Shown in pieces: positions 9,086 through 17,015 of a stretch of DNA of 62,524 bases. Position 1 is the first letter of the stretch; each line of letters starts with the position of its first letter. The translations under genes and the position numbers were made by a program. A model generated the notes under the pieces. The model worked only from the letters and a program-made list of their open reading frames with translations, ran no database searches and was not told the origin of the DNA. Origin of the DNA: Bacteroidota bacterium (GTDB taxonomy: Bacteria > Bacteroidota > Bacteroidia > Bacteroidales > UBA12481); NCBI GenBank assembly GCA_018669475.1, contig JABHCC010000102.1, forward strand, positions 1 through 62,524, given 5' to 3'.

Positions 9086-10198
9086 TTAAAATCCCGGATA
9101 CTTCTCCCACCACTCCTGATCAGAGTTGAATGAATCACTTTTACACCATGAGAATAAGTCTTCGCCGACCTGACGAACCAGGTCGGCAGATTTTAAGTTT
9201 CGGATCCACCTCTGGGGAAAAGCTTGCTCTCCATTGATCAATCCCAGGATATTTCCCGTAATGGATCCGGTGCTGTCAGAATCTCCACTGTGATTAACGG
9301 CTGCCAATACTCCAGCTTCAAAATCATTTTCAAAAACTAGACTACAAAATACAGAAATGGCCAATGCTTCTTCAGCTACCCAGCCTTGTCCTAATTGATT
9401 GATGGCATTTTCGACTTGCATTTGCCTATCACCCCGGTCAGAATCAACCTGATTGGCCAATCTTATGGTCTCATTTACCGCACATAGAACTTCTTCATGA
9501 TCCGGTCTGCTCTGAAGATGAGGCAAGACTGCATCCAGAGCCTCACGAAGAGAGGCTCCGTCGATAAGCTGCTCAATAATGGCTGCCAATACTCCGGCAC
9601 TGAGGTAACCGGAAGGATGCCCGTGGGTTAGTTCTCCCAATTCACAGCCCAGGTTAAATGTTCCTGGCAAATCATAATATGCAAAACCAACGGGTGCCAT
9701 ACGCATTACCGCTCCACAGCCCTTGCTATTGTTAATGGGTCTATCTGGTGAAAGGGACAAGCCTCTTCTAAGGGATTCAAGACAGGTATTTCCTGGAGCT
9801 CTAGTACGGTGCAAGGCTTTCTCTTTGATCAACCATCCGCTATCCAAATCCATATCTCCCCAACCGAAGTCTAAATGATCGGTTGATATCCCTTGTGTGT
9901 GCAGCCATCTTAAGTAAGATTGATAGGTAATGGTAACGGTTGCCCCACCAATTCCTTTTAAGGTGGCTCGGTTTTGTGCTCGCAATAAACCCTCGGCAGT
10001 AAAAAGAGTCATCTGGGTATCATCGGTGAATTCCCCAACGTGGTTGGGGTGTTCAACATAGTCAGTGATTCCTGCAGACCCAAAACGATTTTTAATCGTG
10101 TTGATATCCATGAATTCTATGGGGGCTCCCAGTGCATCTCCAATAGCCCCACCAAGCAGGCAGCCAGTATACTTGTTTATTTCGACTTTTCTTTTCAT
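9086..10198 (-). CDS. ADP-ribosylglycohydrolase (DraG/ADPRH family)
   Basis: This is predicted to remove ADP-ribose from modified proteins or other ADP-ribosylated substrates. The 370-residue length is usual for the family. The di-magnesium site is visible in its two parts: GEFTDDTQM with D59/D60, and NHSGDSDSTGSITG near residue 302. The N-terminal GCLLGGAIGDALGAP is also diagnostic. No signal peptide is seen, so it is cytoplasmic. It stands alone between the susCD pair and the integrative element, with no ADP-ribosyltransferase partner beside it, so its target (metabolic regulation, reversal of a toxin, or phage conflict) cannot be told. Confidence 0.92.
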   Translation of the reverse strand: MKRKVEINKYTGCLLGGAIGDALGAPIEFMDINTIKNRFGSAGITDYVEHPNHVGEFTDDTQMTLFTAEGLLRAQNRATLKGIGGATVTITYQSYLRWLHTQGISTDHLDFGWGDMDLDSGWLIKEKALHRTRAPGNTCLESLRRGLSLSPDRPINNSKGCGAVMRMAPVGFAYYDLPGTFNLGCELGELTHGHPSGYLSAGVLAAIIEQLIDGASLREALDAVLPHLQSRPDHEEVLCAVNETIRLANQVDSDRGDRQMQVENAINQLGQGWVAEEALAISVFCSLVFENDFEAGVLAAVNHSGDSDSTGSITGNILGLINGEQAFPQRWIRNLKSADLVRQVGEDLFSWCKSDSFNSDQEWWEKYPGF

Positions 10199-10696
10199 AG
10201 TTCTTCTTTAACTATTTGATTTTAGGTTAATCAAAATTAGGTTTTACCGCTATATTTTTCGCCCTTTAATTTAAGTCCTCTTTTTTTGCTTCCTTACTTT
10301 CTGACAGAGAAAAAAAGGAATCTTCTACGCGGCAATTCGTTGAATTCTAACAGCAATTTACTATGTGCTGCTATAATATAGCGAATTGCCGCGACCAGCC
10401 ATTTGGCTTATTATTCAAAGAGGCGATTAAACATGCTGATTTTTTCGCCTGATTTTTCATGCTAAAGAATTTCAAGAAAAATCGCAAAATTCGTAAAAAA
10501 TCGTTTCTAACTCAAATAACCATAATTATCAATATATCAGCAAGATGAAGATAATTATGAACACCGGGCTGTGCCCGGTTACGACAGTGATGCCAAGCCC
10601 GCCCTATGCTGAAATGCGAAAAAATAGGCGAAATTGCAGGATATATGACAGGATCTCCATCAAAATCATGCGTGGGTTGAGTCGTATTTTCATGTT
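10199..10696. other. Non-coding left flank of the integrative element with two hairpins
   Basis: About 500 bp contain no credible gene. Two perfect inverted repeats are present: a 12-bp pair CGCGGCAATTCG (10328-10339) and CGAATTGCCGCG (10382-10393) around a 42-nt loop with its own short stem, and a 7-bp hairpin ACCGGGC-TGT-GCCCGGT at 10563-10579. The DNA lies downstream of the last element gene, so the element may end here. A copy of the tRNA-Val end that should mark the left junction was looked for and not found. Confidence 0.5.
10328..10393. repeat. Long inverted repeat, 12-bp perfect arms
   Basis: The arms at 10328-10339 and 10382-10393 are perfect reverse complements; the 42-nt loop contains a further CAGCA/TGCTG stem. 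No T-run follows the right arm, so this is not a simple terminator. Its place at the outer edge of the element suggests a recombination end, a single-strand origin or a cruciform site. Confidence 0.5.
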
Positions 10697-11530
10697 TTAT
10701 TTTGATGCTATTAGCATTTCATTAAAGTCCTTATGGTTTGGGTATAATTCACCGGCGAAACTTTTCGTATTTGAATGAGCGCTGCTTATTGCTTTGGCTG
10801 TATTCTCACCGGCAGTATCATTATCCAGGAACAGGTTAATCTGAGTATAGGAGTCTAGTAATGGGATTACGCTTTTTACAAAGCTGACAGAATTCAAAAC
10901 AATGCTTGTATTGGCCAGAAAGGGACTTTTGAAATAGGTCAAGGCAGATAGATAATCCATGAACCCTTCGAAAACGTTTAAGGCCGATTCCTTCCCCCGA
11001 ATGGTCCTGAAGTATTTTGGACTGCTAGATCCTTTCCAGTGCTTGTTGCGCAATTCCCATCCCCCTTTATCATTTTTAAATCCAAGGGCATAATATTGTT
11101 TGTTATGAATGGTATAATGAATCTGCGAAATATACGGTCTGGCATATTGGTGCTCAATACCGCGGCTTCTCAAGTATTCTCTGAGTGATGCGAATTGCAG
11201 GGGCATAACCTGATCAATTCTTAGGCTAGATTGAGGCACTGGACTCGATAGATCTCTTTGAAATGATGAGTCCAGACCTTCGAGTAAGACGAAAATCTCA
11301 CGGTCTGAAATATGAAACATTTCACGTATCAGAGTGAACAGGGTTCCCCCAATACCGGAGCCATGATCAAACCAAATGTTTCTATTTTCATCGACTTTAA
11401 AGGATGGCTTTTTATCACCCTCTCTCAAGGGACTACTGAACCAGGTAGATCCGTAAACAGATTTGACTGGTTTGTAGCCATTTGCAATCAAATACTGGGA
11501 TATGGAAATGTTTTTTACATCTATATTCAT
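10697..11530 (-). CDS. Toprim-domain primase-like protein of the element
   Basis: This 277-residue protein has a CHC2-like N-terminal fold (WFSSPLREGDKKPSFKVD, then IWFDHGSGIGGTLFTLI) lacking the zinc-binding cysteines, and a Toprim domain with LNVFEGFMDYLSAL (Glu near residue 188) and INLFLDNDTAG (Asp pair near 236). Such proteins are common on Bacteroidota mobile elements and are taken to prime or support element replication. It is the last gene of a minus-strand group with the helicase and HTH genes, separated from the helicase by 186 bp. There is no fused helicase, so it probably works with the SF3-like protein next door. Confidence 0.85.
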   Translation of the reverse strand: MNIDVKNISISQYLIANGYKPVKSVYGSTWFSSPLREGDKKPSFKVDENRNIWFDHGSGIGGTLFTLIREMFHISDREIFVLLEGLDSSFQRDLSSPVPQSSLRIDQVMPLQFASLREYLRSRGIEHQYARPYISQIHYTIHNKQYYALGFKNDKGGWELRNKHWKGSSSPKYFRTIRGKESALNVFEGFMDYLSALTYFKSPFLANTSIVLNSVSFVKSVIPLLDSYTQINLFLDNDTAGENTAKAISSAHSNTKSFAGELYPNHKDFNEMLIASK

Positions 11531-11716
11531 GACAGTGGAAAATTCTTTAACAAATTAACAAGCGATTTAATCATCAGTCTAACTGAACTTTACGGCGTGA
11601 AGAATTTGTTAGTTTGTTAGAAAGTAAAAAGAGAAGAAATAACATGTGAACAAAAAAATAACAGGAAACTAACATTGCTAACAATCTTACTAATTGACAC
11701 TTACTACTACTTAATA

Positions 11717-12982
11717 TTAATTTGTTTGATTGTTAAGAAAAAAAGAGCGCTTAAAAATAAAGGGTAGACCAGTTTTAGATTCTGTGAGCGTATCCAAATT
11801 CCCCTCGTTGTTTTTCATCTTATAATGTTTCGTATATCTGCACGCCTGGCTAGCTTGTTTCAGCCCCCATTGTTTCAGGACATTCTTCACTTCAGTCTTT
11901 AATACATGTAGTTTGGGAGACTCTTTCAAGAGTTCATCAAGCAGATCTTTGGGCGTGAATAAAACTTCCTCCAGTTCAAAATCCATCAGGGTATCAATTA
12001 CTATTTCACGGATTTCTTTTTCTACTGTGGATTCAGTGCCTTGAATAACCTTCTGCAAAGCCGGGGTCCATAACTGTTCTCTGGTAAAATACATTCTGGT
12101 TTTATTTTCACTTGTAATCTCCCGGGATTTCAGATGGTACAGGAAAGCCGGGATTTCGAAAATCAGGTCTTCCAGAAGGTTGATATTTTCCTGCTTGATT
12201 GTTGGGATACTACGCACCCAATATCGTATTTCATCCCTGGGTATCTGAATGAAGCTATCATCGTTATTCGAGCAAAGGATAAACTTTCCAAAGAATTCTT
12301 CCTCAACTTTATCCTTCCCTTTGGCTTCTGTTTTAATGCTTCGGGTGGTTGCATAGTTCTTTATTCTTTCCGCATCTTCAAGTTTATCGAGAAGTACTTC
12401 ATCAACGCCAATAATAAGCTTGGTTGTCCAACCAGAATTGAACTGGTTGCGAAAGTCCTGATTGGTATTTATGGTCATATTGCTCCCATAAATTGCTTTC
12501 ATCCAGTTCAGAAAAGTGGTTTTACCGGTACTTCTCTCGCGAGAGACCAGACAAAGAATTGGTAGAACCTGAGTGGGATAGCGGAATATGATCGTCAGAA
12601 AATCAATCCCGATTTCATACTGCTCTCCGAAAATATGTTCGAGAAACATCCGGGTCTTCTCCCAGGGGCCAGGTTGAGGGTCATAATTCAAGGGCTCATA
12701 CTTATTGTAGGAACCATAGTAATGACTGTTGAGCTCTGATCCATCTGCTTGCCTGACGAGAACAGTCCTTTTGTAATTTAGGTGATCCGGGATAATGCAA
12801 AAGCTATCGTACCTCGTGATTTTCCCACGCTCAGCGGAAGTTAGATCCTCATTGATTGTCAATCTGCTCCAGCGCCGAATCACTTTGAAATAATCTCCTG
12901 AGATCAGTGGTTGTGGACTTATCTTGAAATAATCAGTTCCCACGCGGATATAAACCTGATCATCTGGTGTAGATTTCTTCAT
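11717..12982 (-). CDS. SF3-type replicative helicase (DUF5906/primase-helicase-like)
   Basis: This 421-residue protein carries an ATPase core: Walker A SRERSTGKTT (near residues 146-155), Walker B LIIGVDEVLL (near 190) and a sensor strand FILCSNNDD (near 237). The order and spacing fit the virus/plasmid superfamily 3 helicases, often annotated DUF5906. The C-terminal region resembles a winged-helix part. It should unwind an origin on the excised element. Its start codon overlaps the stop of the HTH gene by 4 nt (ATGA), so the two are translationally coupled. Confidence 0.85.
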   Translation of the reverse strand: MKKSTPDDQVYIRVGTDYFKISPQPLISGDYFKVIRRWSRLTINEDLTSAERGKITRYDSFCIIPDHLNYKRTVLVRQADGSELNSHYYGSYNKYEPLNYDPQPGPWEKTRMFLEHIFGEQYEIGIDFLTIIFRYPTQVLPILCLVSRERSTGKTTFLNWMKAIYGSNMTINTNQDFRNQFNSGWTTKLIIGVDEVLLDKLEDAERIKNYATTRSIKTEAKGKDKVEEEFFGKFILCSNNDDSFIQIPRDEIRYWVRSIPTIKQENINLLEDLIFEIPAFLYHLKSREITSENKTRMYFTREQLWTPALQKVIQGTESTVEKEIREIVIDTLMDFELEEVLFTPKDLLDELLKESPKLHVLKTEVKNVLKQWGLKQASQACRYTKHYKMKNNEGNLDTLTESKTGLPFIFKRSFFLNNQTN

Positions 12983-13284
12983 CTCATTTGCTCCCTTATT
13001 TCTGAAAGTGGCCTAACTCGCCCACTCTCGATCCAATTTCTCAGATCTGTTTTCTTGAAATAATTCCGCCGTCCCTTTTTATGGTATGCAATTTCATTCT
13101 TGGAGGTCATGGCATACAGAGCACTTTTTGAGATCCCAAGGTAATTTGAAGCTTGGTCCTGAGTTAAAAACTCGGGTAAAGTTTGAACACTCGTCTCGTG
13201 CATTTCCGAATGGATATTCTTTTGTATCGATTCTTTGATGATTGGATCAATCATACTTTTAAACATTTCACTGATTTCAGACAT
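12979..13284 (-). CDS. Excisionase/AlpA-like helix-turn-helix protein
   Basis: This small DNA-binding protein has an HTH_17/MerR-like domain: FLTQDQASNYLGISKSALYA, then the wing with HKKGRRNYFKKTDLRNWIESGR. Such proteins act as excisionases or regulators of integrative elements. The frame opens further to an ATG at 13356 (125 residues), but I prefer the ATG at 13284 because the extra 24 residues look unstructured and MSEISEMFKSM is a more usual beginning. It is the first gene after the origin-like region and overlaps the helicase gene by 4 nt. Confidence 0.8.
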   Translation of the reverse strand: MSEISEMFKSMIDPIIKESIQKNIHSEMHETSVQTLPEFLTQDQASNYLGISKSALYAMTSKNEIAYHKKGRRNYFKKTDLRNWIESGRVRPLSEIREQMR

Positions 13285-13547
13285 AGCTATTAGGAGTTTT
13301 CTTTGATTTTGACATGCTGCAAAGATTCGCATACGGGTTGCATTAGTAAAGGACAAGCAAAATCAAGCCTTTACTGATAGCTGCGATAAACTATTACTAG
13401 GATCAATAGCTACTTTAAAGTCGTTTAGAATGCCAAGCATCAATAAACGTTAAAAGCATCCATTTACGGGTTCCAATCGGCAACAAAATGAAAAAATACT
13501 TTGCTATCATTCTATTTTTTATCCATTTAGATACTATTGGGGAAATT

Positions 13548-13578
13548 GTGAATTTGTCCCCTGATCAGACAAATTCAC
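13548..13578. promoter_or_regulatory. 11-bp inverted repeat, probable operator
   Basis: GTGAATTTGTC (13548-13558) is the exact reverse complement of GACAAATTCAC (13568-13578), with a 9-nt spacer CCCTGATCA. It lies about 260-290 bp upstream of the chosen HTH-gene start. The size suits a dimeric repressor or origin-binding protein; which one is unknown. Confidence 0.5.
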
Positions 13579-13660
13579 CATGAATATTTTCATGAGATCT
13601 GATCAATGGAGAATGTCTAATTGGAGAAGAGAAGATGGATCCGGTACAGTTAAAATATTG

Positions 13661-13713
13661 ATTGGATCATAATTGGATCATAATTGGCTCAATTGGTTCA
13701 TGATTGGCTCATA
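13661..13713 (+). repeat. Five iteron-like direct repeats, consensus ATTGGNTCATA
   Basis: Units: ATTGGATCATA (13661), ATTGGATCATA (13672), ATTGGCTCA (13683), ATTGGTTCATG (13692) and ATTGGCTCATA (13703). Four are 11 nt and one is 9 nt, close to one helical turn, as in plasmid iterons. The array begins just after the AbiEii stop codon and lies upstream of the HTH-helicase-primase genes. Confidence 0.65.
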
Positions 13714-13722
13714 CAACATCGC

Positions 13723-14697
13723 CTATTTAATTTCCCATTTTACTTTTTCAAGACGATCTGCCAACTCTTTTAGCGTTTGAATTAAGTCAGCTTCTGCCGG
13801 CAATTCTCCTGTTACCAGATCCTTGAAACTTCCATTATATTCAGTGCTGAGTTGTTCCCACGTCTCCTGTGGTTTTTGAAAGATAATAGCTGCTGCAGGG
13901 TGTTCAGGTATCCAATCATTATTGTTCTTATAGCCAATCATATCATCCTGTCCAACTTTCACTAACATTTTATCAAAGTCACCACTTCTAAAGAATTGCT
14001 GAATCTCGCCATCTTTTAGCATTTGGTGAATGTCGTACACATGACGGATTTTGTTTCTCAAATCCACAATTGGTTCTGGTGATCTAGAAAACCTCACCAA
14101 ACTCATTATCTTCTCACAAAATGTTCGGAGCTTACTCAGTACCTGAATATTGAATGGAGCCATGTTGTACTTTTCGATCAATTCGTCCTGCCCTTTCGCT
14201 CTCATCATGTCTGTTATGTAGGAGCTGACCGGCATTTCAGAGAATGGTTCAAAATTGCCTAACCAAGTAGCTTCAACCACAACATGCTCCCTAACCTGGC
14301 CAAAATCTACTTCAAATTTCTTTTCGTACTGGTGAACGGTTTTACGGATGTTGCCCATCTTGTTTGTTATACCATCGATCTCCACTTCCGGTATAACCTT
14401 CGTCACCACTTTACTGATTTCCCGAATCTTCTTCTTCAACTGATTATCACTTTCTCCTTCATTACGTAACACGACCATGTCAATATCTTCGGAAAATCGT
14501 TCTATTAGCTTATAACATTTTGCAAGCGCCGTACCTCCTTTGAAAACCGTCTGACCGGCGATGTTGGAATGGAATATTTCATATAAAGCAACCGTTACCC
14601 AATAGTCCTTTTCCACATATATCTCTCTCATGTCGAGATATTCTGCTGTCGCAAGGATGGCATCCTGTAATAATTCTTTGCTGGTGTGTAAGTTCAT
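13723..14697 (-). CDS. AbiEii-type nucleotidyltransferase toxin (first AbiE system)
   Basis: This is the toxin half of a type IV toxin-antitoxin/abortive-infection pair, a DNA-polymerase-beta-like nucleotidyltransferase. It shows KGGTALAKCYKL followed by ERFSEDIDMV; counted from the ATG at 14697 the GG is at residues 54-55 and the metal-binding Asp pair at 71 and 73. EKDYWVTVALYEIF precedes it, as in the AbiEii/AbiGii family. The frame stays open up to 14745, but ATG 14697 lies one nucleotide past the antitoxin stop codon, the usual coupled arrangement. The length of 324 residues is normal and all motif residues seen are intact. Confidence 0.9.
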   Translation of the reverse strand: MNLHTSKELLQDAILATAEYLDMREIYVEKDYWVTVALYEIFHSNIAGQTVFKGGTALAKCYKLIERFSEDIDMVVLRNEGESDNQLKKKIREISKVVTKVIPEVEIDGITNKMGNIRKTVHQYEKKFEVDFGQVREHVVVEATWLGNFEPFSEMPVSSYITDMMRAKGQDELIEKYNMAPFNIQVLSKLRTFCEKIMSLVRFSRSPEPIVDLRNKIRHVYDIHQMLKDGEIQQFFRSGDFDKMLVKVGQDDMIGYKNNNDWIPEHPAAAIIFQKPQETWEQLSTEYNGSFKDLVTGELPAEADLIQTLKELADRLEKVKWEIK

Positions 14698-14698
14698 G

Positions 14699-15424
14699 TT
14701 AGTTGATGTTCCATTTTTGAGCGGTTGGCAATGCTTCTTCTTCAATTCCGAGAGAATAGGAGGTGAGCGGATTTAGGTTAGTTCTCAAATCTTGAATGCT
14801 GTTCTTTTTCATGGAAAATTCAAGTATAGCGCCCAGTAGTGCTTTAGTCCTTGGTGGATATTTTAGGGCGTACCTGACCATCTTTGAGAGTTCATTATCT
14901 GTGAGTTTGATAATCATATTCTTTAGCAATGTAATGGCAGATTGCTTGTCCAAGTCAGGTATAGTCTTAAAGTCTTTGAGTGCATCCAATATTTCAAGCA
15001 AGTAGTAGTTTTCGTTGTTTACGTCCACATAGCTCTTGACCGGTTTTACCTGAGTTTTTCCGATTTTGGTTGTCACCCGTTTTTCTTTGCTTGCCACTTT
15101 AATGGTTTTGGGCACTTGTGTGGTTAATCCCATGCGATTGTATAATGAACCTCCAGTGATATATGCAAATCGTTTCCCATTTTGAAAAAGGTATGGTTTA
15201 AGTAATTCTTCCTCACTCGGTCTTAGTTCACCAAAAGCTGATTGTTTAGGCTTGTAGAATACTCCCGTAGATACTCTTTTGATAATCCCCTTCTTAACGA
15301 GCCTTTCAATAGCTTTAGCTGCAGCACTGTATTCAGACTGGTCAATACCCAGTTGCGGATACTTGAAGGTAGTGCCTTCTTGCATCCTGTATATTTTGCG
15401 TTCAATTTTCTCTGCTACCTTCAT
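14699..15424 (-). CDS. AbiEi-type antitoxin, DUF6088-like
   Basis: This 241-residue partner of the downstream nucleotidyltransferase has an N-terminal winged helix (AIERLVKKGIIKRVSTGVFYKP) and an AbiEi_4/DUF6088-like middle region (RFAYITGGSLYNRMGLTTQVP; VKPVKSYVDVNNENYYLLEILDAL). Proteins of this type repress their own operon through inverted repeats and neutralise the toxin. A 9-bp inverted repeat lies 53-82 bp upstream of the start. The stop codon is one nucleotide from the toxin start. It differs in family from the antitoxin of the second pair at 18516. Confidence 0.85.
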   Translation of the reverse strand: MKVAEKIERKIYRMQEGTTFKYPQLGIDQSEYSAAAKAIERLVKKGIIKRVSTGVFYKPKQSAFGELRPSEEELLKPYLFQNGKRFAYITGGSLYNRMGLTTQVPKTIKVASKEKRVTTKIGKTQVKPVKSYVDVNNENYYLLEILDALKDFKTIPDLDKQSAITLLKNMIIKLTDNELSKMVRYALKYPPRTKALLGAILEFSMKKNSIQDLRTNLNPLTSYSLGIEEEALPTAQKWNIN

Positions 15425-15476
15425 TGACTGATAGAATATTACTTAAGGGAGTCAAAGATAATAAAACGCAACTATT

Positions 15477-15506
15477 TGTCAAGTATATTGCGCAAGTTAC
15501 TTGACA
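15477..15506 (-). promoter_or_regulatory. Operator of the first AbiE operon
   Basis: TGTCAAGTA (15477-15485) and TACTTGACA (15498-15506) are perfect reverse complements around a 12-nt spacer that contains the palindrome TTGCGCAA (15488-15495). It sits between the integrase stop and the antitoxin start. AbiEi proteins are known to bind promoter inverted repeats, so this is the likely autoregulatory site. Confidence 0.6.
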
Positions 15507-15526
15507 TTTAAGACTCAATTAAAACT

Positions 15527-16771
15527 CTATTCAATATTCAAATGCTCACTAGCAACACTAAGAACATCATTGCTAAATTCCTTCAAATAAATTTCGGTAG
15601 TGGCTTCATTGGCATGTCCCATCATTTCTTTAATCACAGATGCCGGAACTTCTTTGCTCTTTAAAGTAGTTGCAAAAGTGTGTCTGGCAACATAAGTAGT
15701 CAAGGGCGTTAATATCTTTAACTCTTTCCCCATATCTGTTAAGGCCTCATTGATCGCTTTTAAAGATGTTTTGACTCGAGCCTTTTTTCTAACCGGGTTG
15801 TCATGAAATTTATTGAAAATGGGAAATACATATCCCGCATTATCATATTGTTTGTAATGATCAAGAATCTCTGAGAGTTGAGGTCTCATTGGTACTCTGA
15901 AAGTTTTTGTTTTCCGGGTTTTTATCCGGGAATAAACAATTGCATCCTCCTGGATGTTTTTATCCCAACGCAAATAGGCCATGTCAATAAAGTTGATGCC
16001 CCAGGCATAATAGCTAAATAAGAAATACAACTTTGCATCTTGCTGAACAGTTAACTCTTCGGGTATAAAGTCGAGTATCTTTTTCAGATCAGACATGGTA
16101 ATCGCCCTCTTCACGGTTGCCGTTTGTAGTTTCCCGATTTTATAGCCTGACCGCGTATGGCTATTGAAAAAGGGATAATGATCTTTACTGACAATGCCCC
16201 GATCAATGGCTATGTTATATATTGCCCTGAGAGTACGGATATAGTTATTTATAGTATTATTTGCACAGCCTGACTTCCTTAGGAAAATCTCATATTTTGT
16301 TAGTAAAGCAACATTGATGTCCTGAAATCGAAAGCTTTTACTAGGGTTAAAGCGATCAAATGCATTTCTGGACACTCCATAAATACTTGCATTTCCGATA
16401 TTCCCAAGTTCAGTAAGTTCCTTAATCCTCTGGTCAAAGAATAAGGAAACAGTCCATTTGTCTTTTTTCAATTCAAACTGCTCCTTAAATAAATCAAAGT
16501 TGAAAGGCTTTCCATCATTCTCAAAATCCATTGCAATTTTCTCAGCCTTGGCCACTTTTAATTTCAGACCATAATTAAGGTCTTTATAGTTATCAGAATT
16601 ATGCGCTTTCTTAAGTTGGTTGTGTTGTGAATCCCAATTTTCTGGCAAGCAATATACGCTCAGGTTAAAATATTTTCGTTTCCGTTCATGAGTCGCCCGA
16701 AGAACAACTGCTTTCGATCCATCTTTCCTTGCTGGTTTTGAAGGGTGTAGCATAAGTAAAAAAAACACCAT
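15527..16771 (-). CDS. Tyrosine recombinase/integrase of the element
   Basis: This is a site-specific integrase of 414 residues. An Arm-type N-terminus (KAVVLRATHERKRKYFNLSV) is followed by a core-binding SAM-like domain (about 105-205) and a catalytic domain with R363 (YVARHTFAT), H386 (MMGH) and nucleophile Y395 (TEIYLKEF). At the position where Bacteroidota integrases usually carry the first catalytic Arg (motif YxRGMNFxD) this protein reads YYAWGINFID with Trp257. The gene starts about 190 bp from the half-tRNA that marks the element end, the usual int-att arrangement. A truncated relative with the same Trp lies at 19346. Confidence 0.93.
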   Translation of the reverse strand: MVFFLLMLHPSKPARKDGSKAVVLRATHERKRKYFNLSVYCLPENWDSQHNQLKKAHNSDNYKDLNYGLKLKVAKAEKIAMDFENDGKPFNFDLFKEQFELKKDKWTVSLFFDQRIKELTELGNIGNASIYGVSRNAFDRFNPSKSFRFQDINVALLTKYEIFLRKSGCANNTINNYIRTLRAIYNIAIDRGIVSKDHYPFFNSHTRSGYKIGKLQTATVKRAITMSDLKKILDFIPEELTVQQDAKLYFLFSYYAWGINFIDMAYLRWDKNIQEDAIVYSRIKTRKTKTFRVPMRPQLSEILDHYKQYDNAGYVFPIFNKFHDNPVRKKARVKTSLKAINEALTDMGKELKILTPLTTYVARHTFATTLKSKEVPASVIKEMMGHANEATTEIYLKEFSNDVLSVASEHLNIE

Positions 16772-16960
16772 GTTTCTATATTATTTTTGAGGCCTAAATT
16801 TAGTGATTTCGGGGTACACATTCGGGTACACAGATTAACACATTTGGGTACACAGGAGGGGTAATTGTTAATAACTTCCAGCAAACGAAAGCCCTGTAAC
16901 TGACTGACTAACTGAAGTATCTGTAAGTTTTGAGAAATATCAGCAAATAACTTTGTGATT

Positions 16961-17002
16961 CTTACAAGCAGGGGGTCACTGGTTCGAATCCAGTATCGCC
17001 CA
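16961..17002 (+). other. 3' half of tRNA-Val(UAC): attachment site (att)
   Basis: The sequence begins exactly with the anticodon loop CTTACAA (anticodon TAC), then GCAGG (3' anticodon arm), a T-arm ACTGG-TTCGAAT-CCAGT and the acceptor strand ATCGCCC plus discriminator A. The matching 5' half (acceptor GGGCGAT, D-arm, CCTGC) is absent: the base before the loop belongs to unrelated DNA. This is what a tyrosine-recombinase insertion at a tRNA anticodon loop leaves at the distal junction. The intact tRNA should lie to the left in the same orientation, and I do not find it in this window. Confidence 0.75.
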
Positions 17003-17015
17003 CGAATAAAGATCA

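Larger units (their letters stand above)
13357..13722. other. Origin-like control region of the element
   Basis: This 366-bp AT-rich gap separates the AbiE operon from the replication genes, both on the minus strand, so it is upstream of the replication operon. It holds a perfect 11-bp inverted repeat (13548-13578), a palindrome CATGAA-TATT-TTCATG (13579-13594), TGATCAGA/TCTGATCA repeats and five iteron-like direct repeats (13661-13713). AT-richness, iterons and neighbouring helicase and primase genes together suggest a replication origin with the promoter of the HTH gene inside it. Confidence 0.45.

Noticed and set aside
10545-10778. A 77-codon plus-strand frame at the left flank of the element
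   Set aside because: It runs over a hairpin and into the 3' end of the primase gene on the other strand and shows no coding character.
12134-12565. A 143-codon plus-strand frame inside the helicase gene
   Set aside because: It is antisense to the Walker A/B region of the SF3-like helicase and has no protein-like features of its own.
13661-13713. Short regularly spaced repeats considered as a CRISPR array
   Set aside because: The units are 9-11 bp and directly abutting with no spacers, and no cas genes are in the window.
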